Origin: Paenibacillus terricola
GTDB taxonomy: Bacteria > Bacillota > Bacilli > Paenibacillales > Paenibacillaceae
NCBI RefSeq assembly: GCF_014779765.1
Contig: NZ_JACXZA010000006.1
Span: 62,001 to 126,000 of the forward strand
Length of the DNA: 64,000 nucleotides
Direction of reading: 5' to 3'
Every line of letters begins with the position of its first letter. Within the stretch, counting starts at the first letter, position 1. Position numbers and translations under genes: made by a program. Shown here piece by piece: positions 28,112 to 37,274 of the stretch. Below the pieces are notes generated by a model. It had not been told where the DNA came from and did not search any database. It saw nothing but the letters and a program-made list of their open reading frames with translations.

Positions 28112-29494
28112 TTACTTCTTGAATGGCTTCAGAATATCGTCCGCTTGCTGCTGCGATTTCGTCAGTGCATCCTCGGCCGTCATCGTGCCAAGAAGCGCTG
28201 CTTGAATATTGTCATTGAACAGCTTCGTAATTTGGCCGTTCTGATGCGTGGACAGTTCGCTTGAAGCATATTGCATTTGGTCGCGAGCAATAGCTGCTTG
28301 CGGGAATTGTGCGACATAATTTTTCAACAGATCCGTTTCATAAGCTGCTTTCGTCGTGCCGACATAACCTGTGTCGATCGACCATTGCGCTACGCGCTCC
28401 GGCTGCGTAAGGAACTCAATGAACTTGAGAGCAGCTGCTTTGTGGTCATCCGGAATGTCTTTGAATACGTACAAATTGCCGCCGCCAGTCGGTGAACCAA
28501 AGCTTTTGTTGGCTGGCAGATAGGCAACGCCGAAGTCGAACTTCGCGTCTGTTTTCACCTTCGTCAGGTTACCCGTTGTATGGAACATCATCGCTGTCTT
28601 GCCGCTAATGAAGTCCGATGGTACCGTAGCCCATTCCAGTACGCCTTCAGGCATTACTTTGTCTGTACGGCCGAGATCGGAGTAGAACTGCAGAGCTTCT
28701 TTCACTTCCGGTTTGTTGAAATAAACTTCCGTGCCATCGTTCGAGACGATGTTCGCGCCCGATTGAAGCGACAGCGCTTGAAGCATCCAATATTGATAGC
28801 CTGTGGACGGGATTTCGATCCCCCATTGGGAGATAGCGCCTTTGCTGTCCTTCAGCGTCAGCTTCGCTGCATCTTGACGCAGTTCTTCCCAAGTCGTCGG
28901 CGCTTTCTCCGGGTCGAGGCCCGCTGCTTTGAACATATCTTTGTTGTAGTAGAGAACGATCGTACTGCGTTGGAACGGTACGCTCCATACTTGGTCGCCC
29001 GACTTCGTGTTGCCCATGAACGCTTCATAGAATCCGTCAAAATACGTTTGCGGGAACTTCGGCGTCAGCTCCTCGAGCGCATTCATATCGAGCAGGCTGT
29101 ACAGCTCTGTGGACAGCAGTACGGCGAGGTCTGGCGAGTTGCCGCCTTGTACAGCTGTGACAACTTTGGTCATCGTATCTTGATAGTTGCCTGCATAAGT
29201 AGGCGTAACCGTAATGTTCGGATTCTCTTTATTGAAATCAGCTGCAAGCTTGTCAATTAAGCCCGTAATCGGTCCACCGACCGCTACAGGGAAATAGAAG
29301 TTAAGATTAACAGGCTTGTCCGAAGCGGTTGCCGTATCCGTCGTCTTCTCGGAATCAGCACTTGTTGTGTCTTTCGTTGTGGACGCTTCCGTTCCCGTCG
29401 TCTTCGTGCTGTCGTTGGTGTTGCTGTCGTCCTTGCTGCCGCAAGCGGTCAGAGCGAAAGTAAGAGCAACAAGCAGAATGCCTAGCTTCTTCAT
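28112..29494 (-). CDS. ABC solute-binding lipoprotein (UgpB-like)
   Basis: Extracellular binding protein for the importer, 460 residues. A lipoprotein signal ends at ALTACGSKDDS, so Cys18 would be lipidated, followed by a Ser/Thr/Asp-rich tether. The mature part has the family 1 fold markers: LNFYFPVAVGGPITGLIDKL near the start and TTWEELRQDAAKLT. The ATG has AGGAGGAG upstream. The ligand is inferred from context (GlpP, HAD phosphatase, GDPD) as glycerol-3-phosphate or a glycerophosphodiester; a sugar is not excluded. Confidence 0.82.
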   Translation of the reverse strand: MKKLGILLVALTFALTACGSKDDSNTNDSTKTTGTEASTTKDTTSADSEKTTDTATASDKPVNLNFYFPVAVGGPITGLIDKLAADFNKENPNITVTPTYAGNYQDTMTKVVTAVQGGNSPDLAVLLSTELYSLLDMNALEELTPKFPQTYFDGFYEAFMGNTKSGDQVWSVPFQRSTIVLYYNKDMFKAAGLDPEKAPTTWEELRQDAAKLTLKDSKGAISQWGIEIPSTGYQYWMLQALSLQSGANIVSNDGTEVYFNKPEVKEALQFYSDLGRTDKVMPEGVLEWATVPSDFISGKTAMMFHTTGNLTKVKTDAKFDFGVAYLPANKSFGSPTGGGNLYVFKDIPDDHKAAALKFIEFLTQPERVAQWSIDTGYVGTTKAAYETDLLKNYVAQFPQAAIARDQMQYASSELSTHQNGQITKLFNDNIQAALLGTMTAEDALTKSQQQADDILKPFKK

Positions 29495-29523
29495 TGGATT
29501 CTCTCCTCCTAATAATGGACCTC

Positions 29524-30348
29524 TTATATTTGTTCCTTCACCTTAGATGAAGGCTGAAGCCTAGCTTCTTCGGCGATCACGCCGATTGACGCCCAGACGT
29601 AGTCAGGCTCAATGCCCGTACGGACGATCGATTCCTTAGAATCTGCACCGGATAATACAAGTGCCGTGTACATCCCCGTCGAATTGCCGAGCTCGACATC
29701 GGTTTCCAGCCGATCCCCAACCATCAAGCACTCCTCCGGTCTGCAGTCTAATTGATGCAGTACATAGGAAGCGTAATAGCGGGATGGCTTGCCGATAATG
29801 TCATGCGTCTGCAGCATGCTCGCGGTTTCAATGGCACGAACGAGCGCCCACGTATCGGGAATAACGCCTGTTTCGAGCGGACAGAACGGATCGGGATTGG
29901 CAGCGATGAGCAGCGCCCCGCTGCGTACGGCATTCATCCCTACAGTCAACTTCTCGAAGTCGAAGCGGCGGTCAAGACCGACCAATACATGGGTGGCAAG
30001 CATCGGGTCATCGGTCGTATCGACCTCGCTAAACTTCATCTCTTCTGTCATCGCATCGCTGCCGATGAGCAGTACCTTCGCTCCTGGCGCGTAATGGCGG
30101 AAGTACATTCCTGCAACCGATAATGCCGTCACAATCTCATCTCGCTCGCATTCGATTCCTAGCTGGATCAGCTTGTCCCGTACTTCCTCGCGCGTATATA
30201 CGGTCGTGTTCGTTGCGAACATAATTTTTTTGTCTCGATCGCGCAATGTTTGAATGGTATCTACTGCCCCGGGCAATGCCTTTCCCCCGACATAGATCGT
30301 CCCATCGAGATCGAATAGATAGCTTGTGAAATCGAATATGGGCCTCAC
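29524..30348 (-). CDS. HAD-IIA family phosphatase (NagD/AraL-like)
   Basis: Phosphate-monoester hydrolase, 274 residues. Motif I is LFDLDGTIYVG near residue 15, motif II TNTTVYTR, motif III GKPSRYY, and motif IV GDRLETDVELG; a C2-type cap lies between. The GTG at 30348 has AAGGAGAG upstream; in-frame starts further up lie inside the leader hairpin. It is first in the operon ahead of the binding protein, so a phosphorylated glycerol or sugar from the importer is a plausible substrate (inference). Confidence 0.85.
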   Translation of the reverse strand: MRPIFDFTSYLFDLDGTIYVGGKALPGAVDTIQTLRDRDKKIMFATNTTVYTREEVRDKLIQLGIECERDEIVTALSVAGMYFRHYAPGAKVLLIGSDAMTEEMKFSEVDTTDDPMLATHVLVGLDRRFDFEKLTVGMNAVRSGALLIAANPDPFCPLETGVIPDTWALVRAIETASMLQTHDIIGKPSRYYASYVLHQLDCRPEECLMVGDRLETDVELGNSTGMYTALVLSGADSKESIVRTGIEPDYVWASIGVIAEEARLQPSSKVKEQI

Positions 30349-30475
30349 CTGCGATTCTCTCCTTCCAAACAAAATAACCCTTGTCGAAGAAATGGAATAC
30401 GTAAGAAGACCGGCTAGCTGCGGTCGTATCTTGTGTATCCCATTACCGAACAAGGGTTTGTCTCCTGGTCTCAAC
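30349..30475 (-). promoter_or_regulatory. Terminator-type leader of the HAD-ugp operon (candidate GlpP target)
   Basis: On the minus strand the leader contains GAGACCAGGAGA (30461-30472), then AACCCTTGT (arm 30450-30458), about 65 bases of loop, and ACAAGGGTT (arm 30376-30384) followed by ATTTTGTTT. This is a terminator just before the HAD ribosome site. GlpP acts by antitermination at such leaders in Bacillus, and glpP is the next gene upstream. The link is inference. A -10-like TATACT lies further upstream; no clear -35 was assigned. Confidence 0.5.
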
Positions 30476-30586
30476 CCGATTGAGCAGTAACCGGTTTAGG
30501 TTATTACAACTTACAATTGAAGTATAAAAGACTTTCATCAACGGAAAATCAATTCAACCTGGTGAAATTGTAAATTTGCTGTCGAT

Positions 30587-31156
30587 TTATTGGACTGGCG
30601 TCTTACTCGTTATCGCATGCCGCCACATGAGCGGATCGCCGCTTGAGATGTAGTCCGCTCCACTAGCCAATGCAGCAGCAACCTCCTCTTCGTGACGGAT
30701 CAATCCGCCGACGATCAGCGGCTGCTTGATCATTCCCTTCACTTCCTGCGTAACGCGGGGCATTAATCCTGGCATCAACTCAACTTCATCGGGGTTCGTG
30801 CTGTTGATCATCCGAACAGCGGTATGAATCGCTGCTGTGTCGATCGCGAAGATGCGCTGGATCGTACGCAGATTGGACTGCTTCGCAGCCGTTATAATGT
30901 TGGATTTCGTCGTAATAATGCCATCCGCCTGAAACTTGTCCCGCAAATAAGCGACCGTATGCGCATCTCTGCCAAGGCCAGCGATCATCTCAATATGGAC
31001 ATAGACCTGCTTGCCCCAATCGTGCAGCTTCGTAATATAAGACTCCAGATTGCCGATATGGCCCGTCATCAAATTCACACGCTCGACATCGCTTTCAAGA
31101 ACATGCGCAAACTGCTCCTCTTTGGTGACGGAAGCAATGATTGGATAAAATTTCAC
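30587..31156 (-). CDS. glpP: Glycerol-3-phosphate responsive antiterminator GlpP
   Basis: RNA-binding antiterminator that, with glycerol-3-phosphate, lets RNA polymerase pass leader terminators of glp genes. It is 189 residues, the usual length. Signatures are VNLMTGHIGNLESYI, ADGIITTKSNIITAAK and the C-terminal PLIVGGLIRHEEEVAAALASGA. The GTG at 31156 is preceded by AGGCAGG; longer in-frame versions add a non-homologous tail. It precedes the HAD-ugp operon, which has a terminator in its leader. Confidence 0.93.
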   Translation of the reverse strand: MKFYPIIASVTKEEQFAHVLESDVERVNLMTGHIGNLESYITKLHDWGKQVYVHIEMIAGLGRDAHTVAYLRDKFQADGIITTKSNIITAAKQSNLRTIQRIFAIDTAAIHTAVRMINSTNPDEVELMPGLMPRVTQEVKGMIKQPLIVGGLIRHEEEVAAALASGADYISSGDPLMWRHAITSKTPVQ

Positions 31157-31264
31157 CGCATTCACCTGCCTAATCGTATTTGCTATTAGTCTAGTGATGA
31201 ATTGTTCGTACAATATTAACTGGGGAGGGCGGTTGTAAATCGAGATGCACCGTTCTCGGAAAAT

Positions 31265-31298
31265 AAAAAGTCGGGCAGAGATCATACCTCTGCCCGAC
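31265..31298 (-). terminator. Terminator of the catalase gene
   Basis: On the minus strand GTCGGGCAGAG pairs with CTCTGCCCGAC over 11 bp, followed by five T. Confidence 0.93.
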
Positions 31299-31314
31299 CT
31301 ATGTAAATTCATCC

Positions 31315-32940
31315 TTAGTACCCGTCGCTCTTATGACCAAGCTCGGATGCCATCTCCATAGCGTCGCCATTCTGCGACGTAATGCCGCTGTTCATGCTCG
31401 CCCGCTTCGCAAGCGCCTCCTCGATCGCCTTCGCAACATTGGCGCCATACTCCGGGTCCGCCTTCGTGAAATGTTCAACCATCCGATTGCGAATGATGTC
31501 TTTGCATTCCGCGAGCGCTCCGCCAAGGTTCGCAATGAGATCCGCTCGTTCTACTTCATCGAGGCTGCGATAGGTTGCTCCAGCTTGGGCAAAATCGTTC
31601 GTCCGGTCAATCTGCTGCCGTACAAGCCGATCATTATAGAGCGGCTCATGCTCCTTGCCATGCTGCGGAGCCTCTTGCAGGCCGCCAAGCGAAGATGGCT
31701 CGTAGTTAACGTGCGGATTCTGACCTGGCGCGAGATCTACCTCATAAGTCATCTGACCATCACGCTGATTGGTCGCAACATGCTTCTTCGGTGCATTGAT
31801 CGGCAGTTGCAAGTAGTTGGTTCCTACCCGATGCCGCTGCGTATCGGAGTAGGAGAAGGTCCGTCCTTGCAGCAGCTTGTCGTCCGAGAAATCGAGACCG
31901 TCGACGAGAACGCCTGTACCAAACGCCACCTGCTCCACTTCTGCAAAATAGTTGATCGGATTCGTATCCAACACCATTTTGCCAACCTTCAGGAATGGGA
32001 ACTGTTCAGGATCCCACAGCTTCGTCGGGTCAAGCGGATCGTAGTCTAGCTCAGGATGCTCTTCGTCGGTCATCAGCTGTACGCTCAGCTCCCACTCCGG
32101 ATAGTCGCCGCGCTCGATCGCTTCATATAAGTCCTGCGTCGCGTGGTTGAAGTTCGTCCCTTGAATCTTCTCCGCTTCGCCAGCCGTCAAGTTCTTAACC
32201 CCTTGCAGCGGCTCCCAATGATACTTAACCAGCATGGCTTGCCCTTCTTCATTGACCCATTTATATGTATTCACACCCGAGCCCTGCATTTGACGATAGT
32301 TGGCCGGAATGCCCCATGGCGAGAACAAGAACGTAACCATATGTGTCGCTTCAGGCGAGTTCGACACGAAGTCGAAGAAACGCTCGTTGCTCTGAATGTT
32401 CGTTACCGGATCAGGCTTGAACGCATGCACCATGTCCGGGAATTTGATCGCATCTCGAATGAAGAAGATCTTCAGATTGTTGCCGACCAGATCCCAGTTT
32501 CCGTCCTCCGTATAAAATTTGACCGCGAATCCGCGCGGGTCCCGCAACGTCTCTGGCGAATGATTGCCATGAATAACAGAGGAGAATCGCACGAACACCG
32601 GCGTCCGCGTGCCTGCTTTCTGAAACAACTTCGCCCGCGTATATTTGGATACTGGCTCATTGCCTGCCTTGCCATAGGCCTCGAAGTACCCATGGGCGCC
32701 CGCTCCGCGTGCGTGTACGACTCGCTCTGGGATGCGCTCTCGGTCAAAATGCGATATTTTCTCAAGGAAATCATAGTTTTCAAGTGTAGATGGCCCCCGA
32801 CGTCCGATGGTCCGAAGATTCTGGTTGTCCGTAATCGGATGACCTTGCCGGTTCGTTAGCGTTAGTTCCGACTCTCCCTCGCTGAATCGCTGATCATTCG
32901 AGCCACCTGCTCCAAGTCCGTTGGAATCGTTATTTGTCAT
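31315..32940 (-). CDS. Heme catalase, KatX-like
   Basis: Monofunctional haem catalase (hydrogen peroxide to water and oxygen), 541 residues. The catalytic histidine region is [14 protein letters not shown], the active-site asparagine region [14 protein letters not shown], and the proximal haem tyrosine motif [14 protein letters not shown]. Length and the C-terminal extension resemble the spore catalase KatX rather than the shorter vegetative KatA, so a role in spores is possible. The ATG at 32940 has GAAGGAGG upstream. The upstream region holds no PerR box that I recognise. It carries two TGTCGAA Spo0A-box matches. Confidence 0.9.
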   Translation of the reverse strand: MTNNDSNGLGAGGSNDQRFSEGESELTLTNRQGHPITDNQNLRTIGRRGPSTLENYDFLEKISHFDRERIPERVVHARGAGAHGYFEAYGKAGNEPVSKYTRAKLFQKAGTRTPVFVRFSSVIHGNHSPETLRDPRGFAVKFYTEDGNWDLVGNNLKIFFIRDAIKFPDMVHAFKPDPVTNIQSNERFFDFVSNSPEATHMVTFLFSPWGIPANYRQMQGSGVNTYKWVNEEGQAMLVKYHWEPLQGVKNLTAGEAEKIQGTNFNHATQDLYEAIERGDYPEWELSVQLMTDEEHPELDYDPLDPTKLWDPEQFPFLKVGKMVLDTNPINYFAEVEQVAFGTGVLVDGLDFSDDKLLQGRTFSYSDTQRHRVGTNYLQLPINAPKKHVATNQRDGQMTYEVDLAPGQNPHVNYEPSSLGGLQEAPQHGKEHEPLYNDRLVRQQIDRTNDFAQAGATYRSLDEVERADLIANLGGALAECKDIIRNRMVEHFTKADPEYGANVAKAIEEALAKRASMNSGITSQNGDAMEMASELGHKSDGY

Positions 32941-33104
32941 CGTTGTCGCCTCCTTCATTCGAGCTTCATGTTGAACAATGGTTCGTTTTGTCGAAAATGT
33001 ACCGCATCGCTTTCGAAATGCATTGGGTCCTGATTTACGCTCCCCATCCAGTATTTCTCTGCGAACAATCCGTTATGCATCTGCCATTTATTCGGATATT
33101 CACC

Positions 33105-33374
33105 TCATCCACAGGTTTATCCACACCCCTGAACAAGTTGTTGTACAATTCTGTCGAAAGCATCGTCGAATTATCGCCTGGTTTAGCGGGACATTCGCTT
33201 ATGCTATGTTCCTCTAGGACGATAGACCTGTCCATTATCCACGTTATCCACATTATCCACATTCAGCCTGTGAAAAAGTTGTCCACTTTTACATAACAGT
33301 ATCAATTTGCAAGGAAGGGCGTTCAGATGCGGGATTGGAAAATTTACACACATTTCACACATGGTTGTGGATAA
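33105..33374. other. DnaA-box cluster
   Basis: Four perfect TTATCCACA boxes are seen at 33117-33125, 33244-33252 and 33253-33261 on the plus strand and 33366-33374 on the minus strand. Two boxes with one mismatch (33105-33113, 33235-33243) and one with two (33279-33287) add to them. There is no dnaA, dnaN or rpmH nearby, so this is not the usual oriC. Two perfect Spo0A boxes TGTCGAA (32989-32995, 33152-33158) lie in the same gap. The 549-bp gap 32941-33489 otherwise holds only the terminator below. Confidence 0.8.
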
Positions 33375-33377
33375 ATG

Positions 33378-33420
33378 AAAAAAGACGGTCCGTTAGGCTG
33401 CTGGAGCCTCTTGGACCGTC
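33378..33420 (-). terminator. Terminator of the methyltransferase gene
   Basis: On the minus strand GACGGTCC pairs with GGACCGTC, with an inner AGGCT/AGCCT stem, followed by six T. Confidence 0.85.
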
Positions 33421-33489
33421 GTTGAACCTTTTTTCGAAAGTGTATCGAAAGATGTTTCGTAAAACGTATATCCGTATCGCTAGCTAGAG

Positions 33490-34305
33490 CTACTCCGCAC
33501 GCCCGATATACAACAGATGTGAGGATGCGCCTAGATTGAAGCGGTTGGCCGCCTCACGGTAGACCAGACCCATGATCGCTCGATATCGTTCCTCGCCGAA
33601 CGACTGCCAGTAGTCGAATCGTTCTCCCTTCATGCTGCCGGCAATACTCGAGGAGCCGATCAACTGAATGGTTCTGAACCCATGTGCCTCCATGAACGGT
33701 TCAATCTTTTCTATCTCATAATAGTAAGCACCCGTGAAACGTCCTTCGTCTGTGTGATTGAAGTTCCCCGTCTGAGCGAACGACATAATTCCTTCTGGCT
33801 CATGATTCGGCTTCCATTGATGCGGGTCAGACAACGAGGTCATCAGATGCCGTGTCCGTGTCATAAAGGCGACGAATACGAGTCCTCCCCGTTTCGTGAT
33901 GCGATGCAACTCGCTCGCTGCGCGACTCCGATCGGCTTCCTCTTGGAGGTGATACAGAGGGCCAAGCATAAGTGCGGCATCGAAAGCTTGATCGTCGTAA
34001 CGGCTTAGATCCGTTGCATCAGCGGCATGGAATCCGCGGAACTGCTTGGTTAGCTCTAGCTCTTCTGCTTTGTCTCTTGCGATGTCAACAAGCCGCGGCG
34101 TCAGATCCGCCAGCGTAACTTCATAGCCATGCTGCGCCAGCGCCATGGAGTACTTGCCGGGACCTGCGCCAATATCGAGAATATGGCCTTGGGCGGGTAA
34201 ATGTTTGCGCATGTAATGCCAATTCACGAGAAATTCGATCGGCTCGCGGTCGAGCCTTCCCCATTCATCGAACTGATTGTAGTAATCGACAATACTATTT
34301 GCCAT
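33490..34305 (-). CDS. Class I SAM-dependent methyltransferase
   Basis: Methyl transfer from S-adenosylmethionine to an unknown acceptor, 271 residues. Motif I is ILDIGAGPGKYSMALAQHG, followed by an acidic residue at the end of strand 2 (VTLADLTPRLV) and ALMLGPLYHL for the fourth strand. The ATG at 34305 follows GGGGGCGG. The first 16 residues (SIVDYYNQFDEWG) are repeated 176 bp upstream in a truncated copy. The substrate cannot be told; the fold resembles small-molecule methyltransferases. Confidence 0.85.
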   Translation of the reverse strand: MANSIVDYYNQFDEWGRLDREPIEFLVNWHYMRKHLPAQGHILDIGAGPGKYSMALAQHGYEVTLADLTPRLVDIARDKAEELELTKQFRGFHAADATDLSRYDDQAFDAALMLGPLYHLQEEADRSRAASELHRITKRGGLVFVAFMTRTRHLMTSLSDPHQWKPNHEPEGIMSFAQTGNFNHTDEGRFTGAYYYEIEKIEPFMEAHGFRTIQLIGSSSIAGSMKGERFDYWQSFGEERYRAIMGLVYREAANRFNLGASSHLLYIGRAE

Positions 34306-34490
34306 ACCGCCGCCCCCTTTGATCACAATTATTGGATTCTGTACGATTCTGTACAACCCATACAAAGTCCTTTGCGATGGGCTAGCTCGGTGCCTCTTTG
34401 TACGATATATCGTACAAAACCTTTGCGACGGACTCCCCATTCATCGAACTGATTGTAGTAATCGACTATGCTGCTTTCTCCCATGCTGCC
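34306..34490 (-). pseudogene. Duplicated 5' fragment of the methyltransferase with palindromic element
   Basis: A 33-bp stretch at 34434-34466 is identical to 34258-34290 and encodes the same SIVDYYNQFDEWG start, behind its own ATG and GGGAGG. After that it runs into unrelated sequence. Between the two copies lies a 22-bp perfect palindrome, TTTGTACGATATATCGTACAAA (34397-34418), and related TGTACAGAATCGTACAGAAT repeats, which look like a small mobile or repetitive element. Confidence 0.6.
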
Positions 34491-34519
34491 GGCCTCCCAC
34501 ATTACAAATATTGGATGAA

Positions 34520-36118
34520 TTATACTGCCGACTCCTCTTCTAGTCCATCCCCTTCTTGCTTATTGCCGCTGCTCAAAATCGCTTGGTTGCACGCTGCCAC
34601 GTATGCTTGTGCCGAAGCAAGAATAATATCCTTGTGGATCGAAGTGCCTCGGAACCGGCGTCCCTCATACAAGATCGTAACGACCGCTTCACCGTACGCA
34701 TTCTCGCCCGACGACAGCGAGTGCAGCTCCAGGTCCTCGAACTCCGCCGCGGCTGGGATCGCTTGTTGGATGCAGCGGATAACGGCTTCGACTGGCCCTT
34801 CGCCTACTGCGGAGTACGAGCGCTCCTTGCCGCTTGCTTCCTTCACTGTGACCGACGCGACGCGAGAGCGCTGCGTACCGGATACAACCTGCAGGTCGGT
34901 CAGCACATAAGGGTCGGGCTGCGTATCCGTTGCTTCTCCAGCCATGCGGATCAGCTCGACATCGGATACGATTTTGTGCTTATCGGCAGCAACAATGAAT
35001 TTCTCGTAGACCGTCTGCATTTGCTCTTCGTTAACGATAATCCCGTACTCCGACAGACGATGCTTAATCGCGTGACGGCCGGACGATTTGCCGAGGATAA
35101 TCATATTGCGCGGAATGCCCATCGCTTCCGGATCCATAATTTCGTAAGTGTTCCGGTTCTTCAGCAGACCGTCCTGATGGATACCAGACTCATGTTGGAA
35201 AGCATTACGCCCGACGATTGGTTTGTTGAATGCAATCGGGAAGCGCATCGTCCGGCTGACCAGACGCGACGTCTCGAAGATCTCCGACTGTACGATGCCC
35301 GTCTCAGCTTGCATCGCGTCTTTGCGCGTTTCAATCGCCATCACCAGTTCTTCCAGCGAACAGTTGCCGGCGCGTTCGCCAATACCGTTAACCGTTACCT
35401 CGATCTGCGTTGCTCCGCCGCGAATGGCAGCCAAGCTGTTCGCAACCGCCATGCCCAGATCGTTGTGGCAGTGAGCGCTGAAGCGGACTCGATCAGCTCC
35501 ACGCGCTTCACGGCGCACCGTGCGGAACAACTCCTCGACTTCGCTCGGAATCGCATAGCCCATCGTGTCTGGCAGGTTGATGATTGTAGCGCCAGCACCA
35601 ATCGCTGCTTCAACCAGCTCCGTTACGAACTCGATACCCGAACGTGTCGAGTCCATTGCCGAGAATTCGATCTCGTCCACGAACTGCTTGCCGAAGCTGA
35701 TCATATCGCGGGCGATCTGAATGACTTGCTCGCGGGATTTGCGGATCTGGAAGTTCAAGTGAATATCCGACGACGAGATGAACAGATGCAGTCTGCGTCG
35801 TGCCGCGTCCTGCGTCGCTTGGATAGCCGATTCGATGTCTGCCTTGACGCAGCGAGCGAAGCCCGCGATCTCGACATTGTGCAGCTCACGGGAAATTTGC
35901 TGAATCGCAGCGAAGTCTCCTGGGCTCGAAATAGCAAAACCCGGCTCGATTACGTCGATACCCAGCTTCGCCAGCTGGCGGGCGATGACGATTTTGCGGC
36001 TGGAGTCGATCGAAGCGCCTGGTGACTGCTCACCGTCACGCAGCGTCGTGTCAAAAATTTGGATCCGTTTCATGGTATCGTTAGCATTCACGTTTGTATT
36101 TGCGTTAAAAGTTGTCAT
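34520..36118 (-). CDS. leuA: 2-isopropylmalate synthase LeuA
   Basis: Condenses acetyl-CoA with 2-ketoisovalerate, the first step of leucine synthesis, 532 residues. The catalytic TIM barrel has FDTTLRDGEQSPGASI (metal-binding aspartate), FSAHCHNDLGMAVANSLAA (the HCHND metal histidines) and GNCSLEELVMA. A C-terminal regulatory domain (about 390-510) provides leucine feedback. The ATG has AGGAGG upstream. No other leu or ilv gene is adjacent. Two leucine T-box leaders lie directly upstream. Confidence 0.94.
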   Translation of the reverse strand: MTTFNANTNVNANDTMKRIQIFDTTLRDGEQSPGASIDSSRKIVIARQLAKLGIDVIEPGFAISSPGDFAAIQQISRELHNVEIAGFARCVKADIESAIQATQDAARRRLHLFISSSDIHLNFQIRKSREQVIQIARDMISFGKQFVDEIEFSAMDSTRSGIEFVTELVEAAIGAGATIINLPDTMGYAIPSEVEELFRTVRREARGADRVRFSAHCHNDLGMAVANSLAAIRGGATQIEVTVNGIGERAGNCSLEELVMAIETRKDAMQAETGIVQSEIFETSRLVSRTMRFPIAFNKPIVGRNAFQHESGIHQDGLLKNRNTYEIMDPEAMGIPRNMIILGKSSGRHAIKHRLSEYGIIVNEEQMQTVYEKFIVAADKHKIVSDVELIRMAGEATDTQPDPYVLTDLQVVSGTQRSRVASVTVKEASGKERSYSAVGEGPVEAVIRCIQQAIPAAAEFEDLELHSLSSGENAYGEAVVTILYEGRRFRGTSIHKDIILASAQAYVAACNQAILSSGNKQEGDGLEEESAV

Positions 36119-36150
36119 GGGGGTAGCCTCCTAAAGGTTAAGTACGAAAA

Positions 36151-36498
36151 AAAAGCAAGCCTATCGTCTCCCGCTCCGGTTTACACCTTTGCGAATAAGA
36201 GACGACAGGCTTGCTTTCAAGCCGCTGCCGCGGTACCACTCTCGTTGACTTCGCTCCTCTTCAGGTGCGAGTCCTCTTTGGCGCCAAATGCTCTCTGCCA
36301 CAGCAGGCAGAGCACATTCAGCATCCGGGGTAACGGCTGGATGGGCCGTAATGGTGTACATAAGCTCGCGTATTCATAACGCTCGCTGTTCCACCACTCC
36401 GCTCACAGGCGAGTTTCCAACATTCGTTCGACTGCGTCGCACCACCCCGCAGCTCTCTGTACCCCGAATCGGTTGTACTGCTCCTGTTCATCGCGTTC
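36151..36498 (-). promoter_or_regulatory. T-box riboswitch B (Leu, leuA-proximal)
   Basis: On the minus strand the leader starts with GCGATGAACAGGAGCAGTA (36483-36498) and carries an AGAGAGCTGCGGGGTGG stretch. The candidate specifier CTC sits in GGAAACTCGCCTG. It ends with the T-box AGAGTGGTACCGC (36230-36242) and a terminator, AAAGCAAGCCT...AGGCTTGCTTT (36151-36217), followed by eight T. Uncharged tRNA-Leu would favour the antiterminator and leuA transcription. Confidence 0.88.
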
Positions 36499-36623
36499 AC
36501 ATGTATGGTCAGGTCATTGATTTTCAGTCGTTTGTTTCGTGTTTCTGCTCAGATTCACACTTGGCGAATATGCACCAACATCGCTTAGAACGTTCACGTT
36601 CACATAGAGGATGACAACAAGAA

Positions 36624-36970
36624 AAGCCTGCCGTCCCTTGCAATTATGCAAGAGACGACAGGCTTATGTGCCCGCGCGGTACCACTCTTGTTGACATTCC
36701 GCTTGTTCTCGCGTGAATGCCCACCTTAAGCGCTTCGTCATATCCGGATCATGACGGCAGCGCACCCTCTCACGGAGGTCAACCGTAATGACGTACATCC
36801 GAGCCAGATGACCGTCGTCATCCGTAATCGGTTCCGCCATTCCGCTCCCAGGCGAGTTTCGAAATCCCCTTCGACTGCGTTGCACCACCCCGCAGCTCTC
36901 TAGCGGCAACACGTCTTACGACAGCGCTGCCTGTACCCGGTAATCTCTACTGCTCCTGTTCTTCGCGTTT
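36624..36970 (-). promoter_or_regulatory. T-box riboswitch A (Leu, distal)
   Basis: A second complete T-box lies upstream of the first: GCGAAGAACAGGAGCAGTA (36955-36970), AGAGAGCTGCGGGGTGG, the CTC specifier in CGAAACTCGCCTG, the T-box AGAGTGGTACCGC (36676-36688), and its own terminator AAGCCTGTCGTC...GACGGCAGGCTT (36624-36665) with TTTTCTTGTTG. Both units read CTC, so they act in series. The 36971-37200 stretch shows nothing clear. Confidence 0.87.
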
Positions 36971-37232
36971 GGAACATATTCGTGTGATCTGTTGGAGCCA
37001 TTATATGCACAATCCCAATCGCCTGTCAAACATCAAATTTACAGAATGCTCTGCGAGTGAATCTAGGTTGTCTGAAAAGTGCAAATGAAATACGTGGGAA
37101 AAGGAGGAATTTGCTCACCACTAACGTTGCGTAAAGCTAGTAGAAACACAAATCTATCTTATATCCGTTTCGGCATGTTAGACAGACAGAAACTGGACCT
37201 ATTTGCCTCAAGATGATACATTATGCATTGAG

Positions 37233-37247
37233 GATACAATTTGTATC
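37233..37247. promoter_or_regulatory. GATAC-N5-GTATC motif, copy 1 (upstream of rfbB-like gene)
   Basis: GATACAATTTGTATC, palindromic apart from the centre, lies 27 bp upstream of the dehydratase start. The flanks extend it: GATGATACA (37213-37221) against TGTATCATC (37243-37251). The identical 15-mer precedes the PilZ-like genes at 57408. The binder is unknown. Confidence 0.45.
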
Positions 37248-37274
37248 ATCCAGAATAAAGGAGTTGTACAAAGA

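Noticed and set aside
33105-33374. Chromosomal origin of replication
   Set aside because: DnaA boxes are present, but there is no dnaA, dnaN, rpmH or AT-rich unwinding element beside them.
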